Shown piece after piece: positions 16,864 to 26,587 of a DNA stretch of 64,000 nt. Source of the DNA: Gemmatimonadota bacterium (GTDB taxonomy: Bacteria; Gemmatimonadota; Gemmatimonadetes; Longimicrobiales; Gaopeijiaceae). The notes beneath the pieces were generated by a model. It saw nothing but the letters and a program-made list of their open reading frames with translations, had not been told where the DNA came from and did not search any database. Where the stretch lies: NCBI GenBank assembly GCA_030428885.1, contig JAUIEJ010000006.1, forward strand, positions 248,001-312,000. The letters are read 5' to 3'. Made by a program: the position numbers and the translations under genes. How positions within the stretch are numbered: the first letter of the stretch is position 1; each line of letters begins with the position of its first letter.

Positions 16864-19600
16864 TCATGAACACGTTGTCGGCGGGGGCGTCGAAGAGGGC
16901 GCCCACGTCGCGGCCGAAGTCGAACGACCCATCGCCGATGCGGCCGCGCTGCTGCCGCTGCCAGACGAGGAAGACGGTGGAGCCCGGACGGTATTCCCAC
17001 CGGAGCACCGCGTTGCCCACCAGCGACCGCTGGTTGAAGTCCCGGTCGCCGAAGGAGTAGTCGGCCACGCCGTCGCCGTCGAAGTCCACGTTCTGGGTGA
17101 CGGAGCCGTCGTCGTCGGTGGTGGCGCAGATGGTGCCGCCGGCGCACCGGATGCCCCCGTCCACTGCAGAGGCCTGGCCCTCGGCGAAGTCCACGAAATC
17201 GTAGCTGTACGGGGCCGCGAGCTGGCGGTATCCCAGGTAGTCGCCGCTGGAGAGAAGGGGCTGAGCGAAGAGCTGGAACGTCAGGGTGGGCGAGACGCTG
17301 AAGTCGAGACGGGTCTCCATGGACACGGTGTTGCGCTCGAGCTCCGCGAAGAGGTAGCGCCGCCCGTAGGTGGGCTCGAAGTCCAGGGTCGCCGTGGACG
17401 TCACGTACTGGGAGGCGTCGGTGGAGCGCTCGAAGCGAGGCTGGACCGACAGCTCCACCCGGGGCGAGGGCCGGAACTGCATCTCCCCCCCCACGCTCCA
17501 GTTTCCGCCGCTGTCCTCGAACCCGGTGCGAACCTCACCGCCGAACCCGAAGCTGAACGACTTCCGCCGATCGGAATTGAAGCGGAGCGAGGCCCGGGCC
17601 GAACCCGGATCCTGCATCACTGGGCCGCCCCGGGTCGTGTTGCGGGAGTAGTTGTTGGGGTTCACCGAGAAGTCGGCGTTCACACCCCACCAGTTCAACA
17701 ACTCGCCCCGGCTGTTGAGGCTGAAGCTCCCGGACGTCTGGGCCCGGCGCCACGACGACCACGAACCGATGTCGTCCAGCGCTTCGTGGCTCCAGTTGTG
17801 GAAGGTGAAGAAGTTGATGTTGTAATTGCGGAACAGGCTCCCGGGCTGGATCTCCCGGTAACTCACCCGCATGCCCGCGTCCAGCTTCTCGGAATCGGTG
17901 CTGAAGCCCAGGTCGTTCACCTCGAAGCCCGAGGTCACCTGAGCAAACCAGAGGCCGCCGGTCCAGTGGCGGCCGTTCTGCTTGTCGAGCTGGAGCCGCC
18001 AGGTCATGCCGCTCAGGGACGTGGCCGTGGAATCCACCGACAGGCGCGACGCGTCGGGGCGCTGGTAGAGGTGGTTGCTGGCCCGCTGGATCCGGATCAT
18101 GGCGGTGGAGTCACCCCGGACGTGACTCCCGGCCAGGAAGCCGCCGATCTTCCACGTCCGATTCGCCCACTGGTGCTCGAAGTTCACCCCGGCGGAGAAC
18201 GCCGACGACGTGAGGAAATCGAAGGCGCCACCCGACGGGAGATCCCGATTCGCCGCCGTGACGATTCCCCCGATCTGGGTCAGCCCCCCGCGAAGGTCCT
18301 GCTGGGCCCGCACCACGCCGTACTGGGTCCGGGGTTCCACGATGTAGGCGTCGATGGCGGACTGACCATCGGCGGAGATGAGGGCCTCGCCGCTCTCCTG
18401 GTCGGTGACCGCGGCCAGGGCTCCCACCGAGAGCCCCCCGGCCGTACGCCCCGTGAGCTTGGCCGCCCCGAGGATCGTGGCGTTGTCGGGGCGGCTGACG
18501 AACTCGGCGCCCGAGGGGCTGCCGCCCTGGGGTGAGCGCCCGATACGCCGGGAGTAGAAGAGGCTGTTCCGCCGTCCCGACAGCCCGAAGTTCAGGATCT
18601 GGGCGTCTTCGACGAAAAACGGCCGGCGCTCCTCCTGGAACACCTCGAAGGCGCTCAGGTTGATGACCGCGGGATCGGACTCCACCTGACCGAAGTCCGG
18701 GTTCAGGGTGGCGTCGAGGGTGAACGCAGACCCGAGGCCGAACCGCAGGTCCATGCCCATGCGGCCGGTGGCGTCCGTACCGTCGAAGAACGGATTGCCG
18801 TCTTCCGTGGGACCCCGGTGCAGGGAGCTCAACACGTAGGGCCGAGCTTCGATGCGACGCACCGACGAGGGAATGCGCACGCCCTCGAGGGTGCCGAACT
18901 GGCTCACCAGACCCTCCACCACCCGGGACTTCAGGGAGAGGTAGCTGAGCTCGTTGGACGCCAGCCGGCGGCGGGACACGTTGATGCCCCACGTCTGGAC
19001 GTCGGCGTTGGAGTCGTACCGGATCTGGGAGAGGGGAATCCGCAGCTCCGCCACCCACCCCTGGTTGTCGCGGGTCACCGCCGACTCCCAGACCGCGTTC
19101 CACGCGTCGTCCTGGCGCTCGTCGTCGTAGAGGTACTCGTCCCGCTGGACGTTGGCCGCGCTCACCTGGAATACGTAGCCGGTGCGGCGGTCGAGATTGG
19201 GATCGAGCTGGATGCGGACGAAGTCGAATTGGCCCTGCTGGTCGCGGCGAACGATCTGGTCGGCGATGCCGGCGGGATCGTCGTCGAACATGCGGGCCAC
19301 GACGTAGAGAGCGTCGTCGGAGAAGGCGAAGCGGACCTCGGTGTCGTGCTCGGCCGGGCCGCCCTCCACCGGTTCCCCCTGGATGAATCCCCGGACCGGC
19401 GGCACGTCGGCCCAGGCCGCATCGTCCATGCGTCCGTCGATGGAGATGGACTCGACCACGGAACCGGCCGTGACCACCGGACGCTCGGGACGGGAGACCC
19501 CGCCCCCGCGGCTTCCGCCGTCACCCTCCTGGGCCAGGAGCGTGCCGGGAGCGGCGACGAGAAGGGGCACCGCAACGGCGGCGGCGAGGAAGGGACGCAT
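16835..19600 (-). CDS. DUF5916 outer-membrane protein with CBM9-like domain
   Basis: A 921-residue protein. The signal peptide MRPFLAAAVAVPLLVAAPG is cleaved near LLAQ. A CBM9-like beta-sandwich (about residues 45-230) contains ISIDGRMDDAAWADVPPV, RFAFSDDALYVVARMFDDD and WVAELRIPLSQIRYD. A long DUF5916 region follows (DPAVINLSAFEVFQEERRPF, FVEDAQILNFG, SLFYSRRIGRSPQG) and continues as alternating beta strands to the C-terminus, consistent with an outer-membrane barrel. The family is common in Bacteroidota and Gemmatimonadota and its substrate is unknown. It is the last gene of the Yip1-TRAP-TAXI operon, 8 bases after the TAXI gene. Confidence 0.9.
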   Translation of the reverse strand: MRPFLAAAVAVPLLVAAPGTLLAQEGDGGSRGGGVSRPERPVVTAGSVVESISIDGRMDDAAWADVPPVRGFIQGEPVEGGPAEHDTEVRFAFSDDALYVVARMFDDDPAGIADQIVRRDQQGQFDFVRIQLDPNLDRRTGYVFQVSAANVQRDEYLYDDERQDDAWNAVWESAVTRDNQGWVAELRIPLSQIRYDSNADVQTWGINVSRRRLASNELSYLSLKSRVVEGLVSQFGTLEGVRIPSSVRRIEARPYVLSSLHRGPTEDGNPFFDGTDATGRMGMDLRFGLGSAFTLDATLNPDFGQVESDPAVINLSAFEVFQEERRPFFVEDAQILNFGLSGRRNSLFYSRRIGRSPQGGSPSGAEFVSRPDNATILGAAKLTGRTAGGLSVGALAAVTDQESGEALISADGQSAIDAYIVEPRTQYGVVRAQQDLRGGLTQIGGIVTAANRDLPSGGAFDFLTSSAFSAGVNFEHQWANRTWKIGGFLAGSHVRGDSTAMIRIQRASNHLYQRPDASRLSVDSTATSLSGMTWRLQLDKQNGRHWTGGLWFAQVTSGFEVNDLGFSTDSEKLDAGMRVSYREIQPGSLFRNYNINFFTFHNWSHEALDDIGSWSSWRRAQTSGSFSLNSRGELLNWWGVNADFSVNPNNYSRNTTRGGPVMQDPGSARASLRFNSDRRKSFSFGFGGEVRTGFEDSGGNWSVGGEMQFRPSPRVELSVQPRFERSTDASQYVTSTATLDFEPTYGRRYLFAELERNTVSMETRLDFSVSPTLTFQLFAQPLLSSGDYLGYRQLAAPYSYDFVDFAEGQASAVDGGIRCAGGTICATTDDDGSVTQNVDFDGDGVADYSFGDRDFNQRSLVGNAVLRWEYRPGSTVFLVWQRQQRGRIGDGSFDFGRDVGALFDAPADNVFMIKVNYWLGL

Positions 19601-19608
19601 GGAAGACT

Positions 19609-20553
19609 CTATCGGGTTGCGCCCAGGGCGGCCTCCGTTCCCGGGTGGAGGGGGATCGGGGCGTCGGACAGGGCGGAGAGATCGATCTGGGCGGCCATTT
19701 CGTGTGCCGCCTCCAGGGAGACACCGGTACCCCCCAAAATGTTTACCACGTCGGCCACCAGCCCCGGGTCGAGGTCGTCCCGGGCCACGATCCAGTTCAT
19801 CATGGCCGCCGTCGGGACGGGAGTATCGACGCCGGGGTACACACCCGAAGGAATCCGCCCCGCCGTGTGGTAGGGGTGGGCCTCCCGGAGCCGCGCCACG
19901 CCCTCGTCGTCCAGGGCCAGGAGCTCCACCCCCCCGGCCGTGAGGGCCTCCAGAACGGCCGACGCCGGGTATCCCACCGACAGGATGGCCACGTCCAGAG
20001 CGCCGTCCCGCAGCGCAGCCGCGGACTCGGAGAACGAGAGGAAACGTTCCTCCACGTCGTCGTAGCCCAGGCCGTACGCTTCCAGGAGTTGCCGGGCCAC
20101 CTGCTCCGTTCCCGACCCCGGCGAGCCCACCGAGACCCGCAGCCCCCGGGCGTCGGCCAGGGTCTCCACGCCCTGGCCCGATCGAACCAGGACGTGGGTG
20201 AGATTCGGGTAGAGGGGGCCCACGATGCGGAGGGCGTCGAAGGGTGCGTCGAACCCGTCGCCTCCGCTCCAGGCTTCGTACACGGGCCCGCCCAGGGCGA
20301 ACCCGAGGTCGATCTGCCCCGCCCGAATCCGGTTGATGTTCTCCACCGATCCCCCGGTCACCTCGGCGGTGACCTGCCGTCCGCTCCCGGGGGTGGAGAG
20401 ACGGGCCGCCAGCGCTCCGCCCAGGGGATAGTAGACACCCCCCGTTCCCCCGGTGCCCAGCGACAGGAAGGTGGTGCCGCCCTCCCCGCCCCCGCACGCC
20501 GCGACGGCGAGAGTGGCGGCCAGGGCCGATGCAACGGAACGACGACGACGCAT
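19609..20553 (-). CDS. TAXI-family TRAP transporter solute-binding protein
   Basis: A 314-residue periplasmic binding protein. The signal ends in a lipobox-like AVAACGGG, so it is probably a lipoprotein. TAXI signatures are LGTGGTGGVYYPLGGALAA, GSVENINRIRAGQIDLGF, and ADARGLRVSVGSPGSGTEQV. These proteins deliver solutes, often C4-dicarboxylates or glutamate, to a fused TRAP permease; the next gene upstream is that permease, with 4 bases between them. The ligand cannot be inferred. Its small size is normal for the family. Confidence 0.93.
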   Translation of the reverse strand: MRRRRSVASALAATLAVAACGGGEGGTTFLSLGTGGTGGVYYPLGGALAARLSTPGSGRQVTAEVTGGSVENINRIRAGQIDLGFALGGPVYEAWSGGDGFDAPFDALRIVGPLYPNLTHVLVRSGQGVETLADARGLRVSVGSPGSGTEQVARQLLEAYGLGYDDVEERFLSFSESAAALRDGALDVAILSVGYPASAVLEALTAGGVELLALDDEGVARLREAHPYHTAGRIPSGVYPGVDTPVPTAAMMNWIVARDDLDPGLVADVVNILGGTGVSLEAAHEMAAQIDLSALSDAPIPLHPGTEAALGATR

Positions 20554-20557
20554 GGAG

Positions 20558-22309
20558 CTACCGGGCCGGGGGGACCAACAGGGCGAGTCCCAGGATGGCG
20601 AGGCCGAACCCGTCGGTCCACACGCCTGGGAAGATCAGGGCGAGGGCCGCGGCGGCCAGGAGTCCCCGAAACACCGGAGACAGGGGACCCCTGAGCCACC
20701 CCATCCCCGCCGCCGCCAACGCCGTGACTCCGGCCGTGGCCGTGGTCACGGCGAGCAGGATCTCCCCGACCCCACCCTGGAGGAGGAGGGGCGGACCGTA
20801 CACGAACATGAACGGCACGAGAAAGCCGGCGCCGGCCAGGACCATGGCGTGGAGGGCCGTGGTCATCGGCGAGGCTCCGCTGAGGCCCGCGGCGGCGTAC
20901 GCGGCCAGCGACACCGGGGGCGTGACGTTGGAGATGCAGCCGAAGTAGAAGATGAAGAGGTGGGCCGCCAGGAGGGGCACCCCCAACTCCACCAGCGCCG
21001 GCGCGCCCAGCGCCGCCAGCACCACGTAGGCTGCCGTGGTGGGGAGCCCCATGCCCAGCACGATGGAGCCCAGCGCCGTGAGTCCCAGGGCCGGGAGCAG
21101 GTGCCCTCCCGAGAGGGTGACGATGAGGCCCGAGAGACGAAGACCGATTCCCGTGAGCGACGCCACCCCCACCACGATGCCGGCGGCGGCACAGGCGGCC
21201 GCCACCTGGACCGCCCCGGTTGCCGCACCTTCCACGGCCCGGCGCAGCGCCGGTCCGTCGAGTCGAGGGCGACGGAGGAGTCCCACACCCACGGCCGAGG
21301 TCACGCCCCAGAAGGCGGCCCGCATGGGCGACCGGCCCGTGGCCAGGAAGAACACCACCACCGCCAGGGGCAGGAGCAGGGGGAGCCGGACCAGCACCGG
21401 CCCGTCGTCGGCGTCGGTGCCCGGGTCGGGTTCGATCCCCATGCGCCCGGCCCGGAAGTGGATGGCCATGAGGAGGGCCACGTAGTACAGGGCCGCCGGT
21501 ACCGCCGCGGCCAACGCCACCTGGGCGTAGGGAATGCTCGTCCAGGTGGCCAGGATGAAGGCCCCGGCCCCCATGACCGGGGGCATGAGCTGTCCTCCGG
21601 TGCTGGCCGCCGCCTCGATGGCGCCGGCGAAAGCGGGGCGGAAGCCGGCGCGCTTCATGAGGGGGATGGTGAACGACCCCGTGGTCACCACGTTGGCCAC
21701 GGCGCTTCCCGAGAGGGACCCCATGAAGGCACTGGCCACCGCCGCCGTCTTGGCGGGGCCGCCTCGGGTGCGGCCCGCCACGCCCCGGGCCAGGGCGATG
21801 AGCAGCGCCCCCCCTCCCGCGGCGTCCAGGAGCGCGCCGAAGAGAATGAAGAGGTAGACGAAGTCGGCGCTGACCCCCAGGGGCACGCCCCAGATGCCCT
21901 CGGTGGAGAGGTAGAGATGTTCGATGAGTCGACCGGGGCCGTACCCTCGATGGGCCAGGATGCCCGGCAGATGCGGTCCCGCCACCGCGTAGACCAGCGC
22001 CGCCACCGCCACCGTCACCAGGCCCCACCCGGTGGTGCGACGGGCCAACTCCAGGACCGCCACCACCGCCACCCCGCCCAACACCAGATCGGCGGCGGTG
22101 GGCGCTCCGGAGCGACGGACGAGTTCGGTATGCTGGGTGACGAGATAGAGGCAGGCCACCACCGTGGCCGAGGCCAGGATCCACGCCAGGACCCGATCCC
22201 GCGCCGACGGCTCCCCGGTCCCTCGGCGCACCCCTACCCCGGCGAACGCCAAGCACGCCAGAAGCGCGAGGTGGACGGGCCGCTGGACCAGGGCCGTGAA
22301 GGGCGCCAC
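20558..22309 (-). CDS. TRAP transporter fused permease (4TM-12TM)
   Basis: At least 583 residues with about 16 hydrophobic helices, the fused DctQM-type permease paired with TAXI proteins. Conserved sequences include EGIWGVPLGVSADFVYLFIL, FMGSLSGSAVANVVTTGSF, GAIEAAASTGGQLMPPVMGA, LGMGLPTTAAYVVLAALGAP and FGCISNVTPPVSLAAYAAAG. The start is uncertain. The first standard codon in frame is GTG at 22309, but family-like sequence (AVLLLAGATAAFHLWSAGV) continues 28 codons upstream to a CTG at 22393, 10 bases after the Yip1 stop, with no ATG, GTG or TTG between. Translation may begin at that CTG. Confidence 0.92.
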   Translation of the reverse strand: MAPFTALVQRPVHLALLACLAFAGVGVRRGTGEPSARDRVLAWILASATVVACLYLVTQHTELVRRSGAPTAADLVLGGVAVVAVLELARRTTGWGLVTVAVAALVYAVAGPHLPGILAHRGYGPGRLIEHLYLSTEGIWGVPLGVSADFVYLFILFGALLDAAGGGALLIALARGVAGRTRGGPAKTAAVASAFMGSLSGSAVANVVTTGSFTIPLMKRAGFRPAFAGAIEAAASTGGQLMPPVMGAGAFILATWTSIPYAQVALAAAVPAALYYVALLMAIHFRAGRMGIEPDPGTDADDGPVLVRLPLLLPLAVVVFFLATGRSPMRAAFWGVTSAVGVGLLRRPRLDGPALRRAVEGAATGAVQVAAACAAAGIVVGVASLTGIGLRLSGLIVTLSGGHLLPALGLTALGSIVLGMGLPTTAAYVVLAALGAPALVELGVPLLAAHLFIFYFGCISNVTPPVSLAAYAAAGLSGASPMTTALHAMVLAGAGFLVPFMFVYGPPLLLQGGVGEILLAVTTATAGVTALAAAGMGWLRGPLSPVFRGLLAAAALALIFPGVWTDGFGLAILGLALLVPPAR

Positions 22310-22403
22310 CCCCGCCGACCAGAGGTGGAACGCCGCCGTGGCCCCGGCGAGAAGCAGGACCGCCCGGCGGGTCCCCGCGGCGCCGTCGGTCAGGAGTCCC
22401 CCG

Positions 22404-23123
22404 TCACGCCTGGAAGATCGCCACCACGCCCACGAAGGCCACCAGCACCCCCACGGTGACGGTACAGGCCACCGCCGCCGAACGCCGGGGCTCGAAGCGG
22501 GAGATGGCGAGACCCAGGAGCATATACGCCCAGAGGGAGAAGAGGTCGAGGCCGTTGAGGAATGCCCCCAGGTAGCCCTCCAGGCCCGGCACGAACGTCC
22601 CCACGCTCAGGACCAACTGAGGATCCCGCCGGGCGATGCGCAGGGGGACGATGAGAAGGCTGCCCAGGGCCGGAATCAGCATGACGTGGCCGTACGCCGA
22701 CAGCACCTGGCGGAATCCGACCCGGTCACCCAGGACGAAGGCGAATACGCCCGTGACGATCCCGCAGAAGATGGCCGCAGCCACGAACCAGAAGATGGGC
22801 GAGGCCACCGCTCCACCGATGCGGTAGATGTTGCCCGCCCCGGCCATCTCGGGCGGGACCTCCTGACCCGCCTCCAGGAGCTGGGCCCGGACCATCTCCG
22901 TCCAGACCTCGGGCGGAACCGCCGCCACCGCCACCGAGGTCAGCACCCCCCCGAGGAGGAGCGCCCAGAACCACGCCGGATTCTCCTTGAGGCGGTCGAA
23001 GAGCTGGAGGGGTGAGACGAACACCTGCACGACCCGGAGCGGGAACGCCGGGAGGCGCTCCGGGGAGGCGGCGTCGGGGGCGTCGAGGTCGGCACGGGGT
23101 GTGGGATCGCCGGGAATGGCCAT
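22404..23123 (-). CDS. Yip1-domain membrane protein
   Basis: A protein of about 239 residues. After a soluble N-terminus comes a Yip1-like region: LRVVQVFVSPLQLFDRLKEN, then WFWALLLGGVLTSVAVAAV and four more hydrophobic helices (GGAVASPIFWFVAAAIFCG, SAYGHVMLIPALGSLLIVPL, FLNGLDLFSLWAYMLLGLAI, and a last helix). The central VFxSPxxxF...NPxWxxxL pattern is typical. Function in bacteria is unknown. The ATG at 23123 has GGAG 7 bases upstream. It heads the TRAP-TAXI-DUF5916 operon and is divergent from the large amidohydrolase. Confidence 0.85.
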   Translation of the reverse strand: MAIPGDPTPRADLDAPDAASPERLPAFPLRVVQVFVSPLQLFDRLKENPAWFWALLLGGVLTSVAVAAVPPEVWTEMVRAQLLEAGQEVPPEMAGAGNIYRIGGAVASPIFWFVAAAIFCGIVTGVFAFVLGDRVGFRQVLSAYGHVMLIPALGSLLIVPLRIARRDPQLVLSVGTFVPGLEGYLGAFLNGLDLFSLWAYMLLGLAISRFEPRRSAAVACTVTVGVLVAFVGVVAIFQA

Positions 23124-23271
23124 GGGTGTCTCCGAGTGCGGTTCGCGGGACCGGGCTACGGCGCCCCGGGGGGTCGCCTTCACCGCCGTTGCCGAGGCGC
23201 GTCGCTTTCGCCAGGCACCGCCAGCGGGAATATTGGCGCTTCCAACGTCTCCCGCGAGCCGCGAGCCCCCG

Positions 23272-26200
23272 ATGCGCCTTCCCTCCGCCACCGTCGCCTT
23301 CGTCCTCGCCTGCTTCATGGGCACCACCGGACTCGCCGCGGCCCAGGACGCGCCCGCCGACTCCGCCGACACCCCGGCCGCCGGCGACCTGCCCCTGGAG
23401 CCGGGGCGGACGCTGTCGGGCGCCTTCACCGAGGGGTCGTGGATCTCGGTGGACGTGAGCCCCGACGGCGCCACGGTGGTGTTCGACTTCCTGGGCGACC
23501 TCTACACCGTGCCCCTGGCCGGAGGCGACGCCGCTCGTCTCACCTCGGGCATGGCTTTCGACGCCCAGCCCCGGTGGTCGCCCGACGGCGAGTGGATCGT
23601 CTTCACGTCGGATCGGGACGGGGGCCAGAACATCTGGATGATGCGGGCCGACGGCAGCGACACGGTGCAGATCTCGAAGGGTGAGGCGAACCGGGCCGAG
23701 AGTCCCGACTTCACCCCCGACGGCGACTACGTCGTGGCCACCATGGGCATGGGCAACTTCCGCTTCGGCGGCAATCCGAAGCTGCGCCTCTTCCACGTGG
23801 ACGGCGGCGGCGGCGTAGACCTCATCGAGGGCGACAACCCGCCCAAGACCCTGGGGGCCACGGTGAGCCCCGACGGCCGCTGGATCTGGTTCGCCCAGCG
23901 CACCAGCGGCGGCGACTGGACCTACAACGCCCCCCTGCCCCAGTACGAGATCCGGGCCTACGATCGCGACACGGGGGAGAGCTACGACCGCATCGGTCGA
24001 TGGGGCGGCGCCTTTCGGCCCACCCTTTCTCCCGACGGCACCCACCTGGTGTACGGCACGCGCCACGACGCCAGCACGGGACTCCGGATCCGGAATCTGG
24101 ACACCGGCGACGACCGGTGGTTGGCCCATCCGGTCCAACACGACGACCAGGAATCCCGGGCCACCCTGGACGTGCTCCCGGGCATGAGCTTCATCCCCGA
24201 CGGAAGCGAACTCGTGGCGTCGTACGGCGGGCGCATCTGGCGGATCCCGGTGGCCGGGGGACCGGCGATCCAAGTGCCCTTCCGGGTGCAGGCCGACGTG
24301 CCCCTGGGCCCCGAGGTGGACTTCGATTACCCCATCGAAGACACCCCCTCCTTCACGGTGCGCCAGATCCGGGACGCCGTCCCCTCCCCCGACGGAAGCC
24401 GCCTGGCGTTCACGGCCCTGGATCACCTGTACGTGAGCGACGCCGACGGGTCCGACCCCCGGCGCCTCACCGAGTCCGACGGCGTATCGGAGCACCAGCC
24501 CACCTGGTCTCCCGACGGCCGCTCCATCGCCTACGCCACCTGGTCGGACACGGGCGAGGGCGGGATCTACCGGGTATCGGTGGACGGGGGAGACGCCCGG
24601 CGGCTCACCACGGACACGGGGATCTGGGTGTCGCCGGCGTGGTCGCCCGACGGGGAGCGCATCGTGGCCCTGCGAGGCTTCGCCCGGGACTTCCTCACCG
24701 ATGCCGGGCCCGGCGCCGCCGGGGCGGCTCGGGAGCTGGCGTGGATTCCCGCCGGGGGCGGCGACGCCACCACCATCATGCCGGCGGGGAACCGGAGTGC
24801 CCCCCACTTCACCGGCACCGGCGAGCGCATCCACCTCTTCCGGAGTCCCGACGCCCTGGTCTCGGTGCGCTGGGACGGCACGGACGAGAAGACCCACGTG
24901 CAGGTGCGGGGCGGTCGGGCCCCGGGGCAGACCACCGGGCAGTCGCCCAGTGTGGTGCGCATGGCCCCGGTGGGTGACCAGGCCATGGCCCTCATCCAGG
25001 GCCAGCTCTACACCGTCACCGTGCCCCGGGTGGGGGAGGCCCCCACCATCAGCGTGGGCAATCCCGACAACGCGGCCTTCCCGGCGGCGAAACTCACCCG
25101 GTTCGGCGCCGAATTCCCCGCCTGGAGCGGCGACGGCCGTTCGGTGCACTGGTCGCTGGGCAACGCCCATTTCGTCTACGACCTCGACGCGGCCCGGGCC
25201 TTCGCCGACAGCGTGGAGGCCGCCGGCGACGCGGACGACGATGACGACGACCCCGAGTACGAGCCCCGGGAATTCCGGGTCGTGGTGGAGGCCCAGCGGG
25301 ACCTCCCCGATGGAGTGCTGGCCCTGCGGGGCGCCCGGATCGTGACCATGCGGGGCGACGAGGTGATCGAAAACGGCGACCTGGTGATCCGGGGCAACCG
25401 CATCGAGGCCGTGGGACCCCGGGGCGAGGTGGACATCCCCGCCGAGGCCGAGGTGATGGAGGTGGACGGTGCCACCATCGTGCCCGGGTTCGTGGACACC
25501 CATTCCCACATGTGGCCGTCCTGGGGCATCCATCGGAAGGACCAGTGGATCTACCATGCCAACCTGGCCTGGGGCGTGACCACCACCCGCGACCCCCAGA
25601 CGTCCAGCACCGACGTCCTCACCTACGCCGATCTGGTCCGCACCGGGGAGGTGGTGGGTCCCCGCATCTACTCCACGGGCCCCGGGGTCTTCTTCCAGGA
25701 GAACCTGGGATCGCTGGACGAGGCCCGGGACCTCATGCGGCGCTACGCCGACTACTACGACACCAAGACCCTCAAGATGTACGTGGCGGGCACCCGGAAG
25801 CAGCGCCAGTGGATCATCCAGGCCGCCCGGGAGGAGGGAATCATGCCCACCACCGAGGGCTCACTGAACCTCAAGCAGAACCTCACGGAGACCATGGACG
25901 GATACCCGGGGCTGGAACACTCCATTCCCGTGTATCCCCTCTACGACGACCTGCTCCAGCTCTTCGTGGCCACCGGCCGCACCTACACCCCCACCCTCCT
26001 GGTGTCCTACGGAGGGCCCTGGGCCGAGAACTACTGGTACGTGACGGACCCGCCCCACGACGACGCCAAGGTCCGCACCTTCATGCCCCACGGCGAGGTG
26101 GACGCGGCGGCCCGTCGCCGAAACGCCGGGTGGTTCCTGCCCGAGGAGCACGTCTTCGAAGACCACGCCGTCTTCGCACGGGACCTGGTGGAGGCGGGCG

Positions 26201-26568
26201 GGAAGGTGGGCGTGGGCAGCCACGGCCAGTTCCAGGGGCTGGGCTACCACTGGGAACTGTGGTCGGTGGCCAGCGCCGGCATGGACAACCACGACGCCCT
26301 CCGGGTGGCCACCCTCTACGGCGCCCAGGCCATCGGCCTCGATGGGGACCTGGGGTCCCTGGAACCGGGAAAGCTGGCCGACCTCGTCGTTCTGGACGAC
26401 AACCCGCTCCAGAACCTCCGGGCCACGGAGCGCATCCGTCAGGTGATGATGAACGGACGGCTGTACGACGGAGCGTCGCTCACGGAGATCTTCCCCCGTG
26501 GGCGGGCGCTCCCCCGACCGTGGTGGATGGACGACGAGCCCGGCCAGCTTCCCGGCGTGGGGCGCTGA
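23272..26568 (+). CDS. TolB-propeller / amidohydrolase fusion protein
   Basis: A 1098-residue exported protein. The signal peptide ends near TTGLAAAQ. Residues about 40-640 form WD40/PD40 TolB-type repeats, with SPDG motifs in FDAQPRWSPDGEWIVFTSDR, PTLSPDGTHLVYGTR, QPTWSPDGRSIAYATW and SPAWSPDGERIVAL. An acidic linker (DADDDDDDPEYEP) precedes an imidazolonepropionase-like amidohydrolase: LALRGARIVTMRGDEVIENG, metal ligands in GFVDTHSHMWPSW, TLKMYVAGTRKQRQ, VGVGSHGQFQGLGYH, and SLEPGKLADLVVLDDNPL. The combined architecture is frequent in Gemmatimonadota and Bacteroidota; the substrate is unknown. No strong promoter was identified in the 148-base divergent gap. Confidence 0.92.
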   Translation: MRLPSATVAFVLACFMGTTGLAAAQDAPADSADTPAAGDLPLEPGRTLSGAFTEGSWISVDVSPDGATVVFDFLGDLYTVPLAGGDAARLTSGMAFDAQPRWSPDGEWIVFTSDRDGGQNIWMMRADGSDTVQISKGEANRAESPDFTPDGDYVVATMGMGNFRFGGNPKLRLFHVDGGGGVDLIEGDNPPKTLGATVSPDGRWIWFAQRTSGGDWTYNAPLPQYEIRAYDRDTGESYDRIGRWGGAFRPTLSPDGTHLVYGTRHDASTGLRIRNLDTGDDRWLAHPVQHDDQESRATLDVLPGMSFIPDGSELVASYGGRIWRIPVAGGPAIQVPFRVQADVPLGPEVDFDYPIEDTPSFTVRQIRDAVPSPDGSRLAFTALDHLYVSDADGSDPRRLTESDGVSEHQPTWSPDGRSIAYATWSDTGEGGIYRVSVDGGDARRLTTDTGIWVSPAWSPDGERIVALRGFARDFLTDAGPGAAGAARELAWIPAGGGDATTIMPAGNRSAPHFTGTGERIHLFRSPDALVSVRWDGTDEKTHVQVRGGRAPGQTTGQSPSVVRMAPVGDQAMALIQGQLYTVTVPRVGEAPTISVGNPDNAAFPAAKLTRFGAEFPAWSGDGRSVHWSLGNAHFVYDLDAARAFADSVEAAGDADDDDDDPEYEPREFRVVVEAQRDLPDGVLALRGARIVTMRGDEVIENGDLVIRGNRIEAVGPRGEVDIPAEAEVMEVDGATIVPGFVDTHSHMWPSWGIHRKDQWIYHANLAWGVTTTRDPQTSSTDVLTYADLVRTGEVVGPRIYSTGPGVFFQENLGSLDEARDLMRRYADYYDTKTLKMYVAGTRKQRQWIIQAAREEGIMPTTEGSLNLKQNLTETMDGYPGLEHSIPVYPLYDDLLQLFVATGRTYTPTLLVSYGGPWAENYWYVTDPPHDDAKVRTFMPHGEVDAAARRRNAGWFLPEEHVFEDHAVFARDLVEAGGKVGVGSHGQFQGLGYHWELWSVASAGMDNHDALRVATLYGAQAIGLDGDLGSLEPGKLADLVVLDDNPLQNLRATERIRQVMMNGRLYDGASLTEIFPRGRALPRPWWMDDEPGQLPGVGR

Positions 26569-26587
26569 CGCGTTGGTTCCGCGTCAG
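26565..26587. terminator. Bidirectional hairpin over two stop codons
   Basis: An 8-bp stem CTGACGCG/CGCGTCAG (26565-26572 with 26580-26587) and a 7-base loop. It covers the stop codons of the amidohydrolase and the convergent lipoprotein gene. It is the only candidate terminator between them. Confidence 0.55.

Noticed and set aside
16835-20497. Very long alternative frames, for example extending the DUF5916 gene to over 1200 residues, and 1012-2715, 2815-4113 and 40278-43958
   Set aside because: They read Arg/Gly/Pro-rich filler antisense or out of phase with genes showing clear family motifs; high G+C makes such open frames common.
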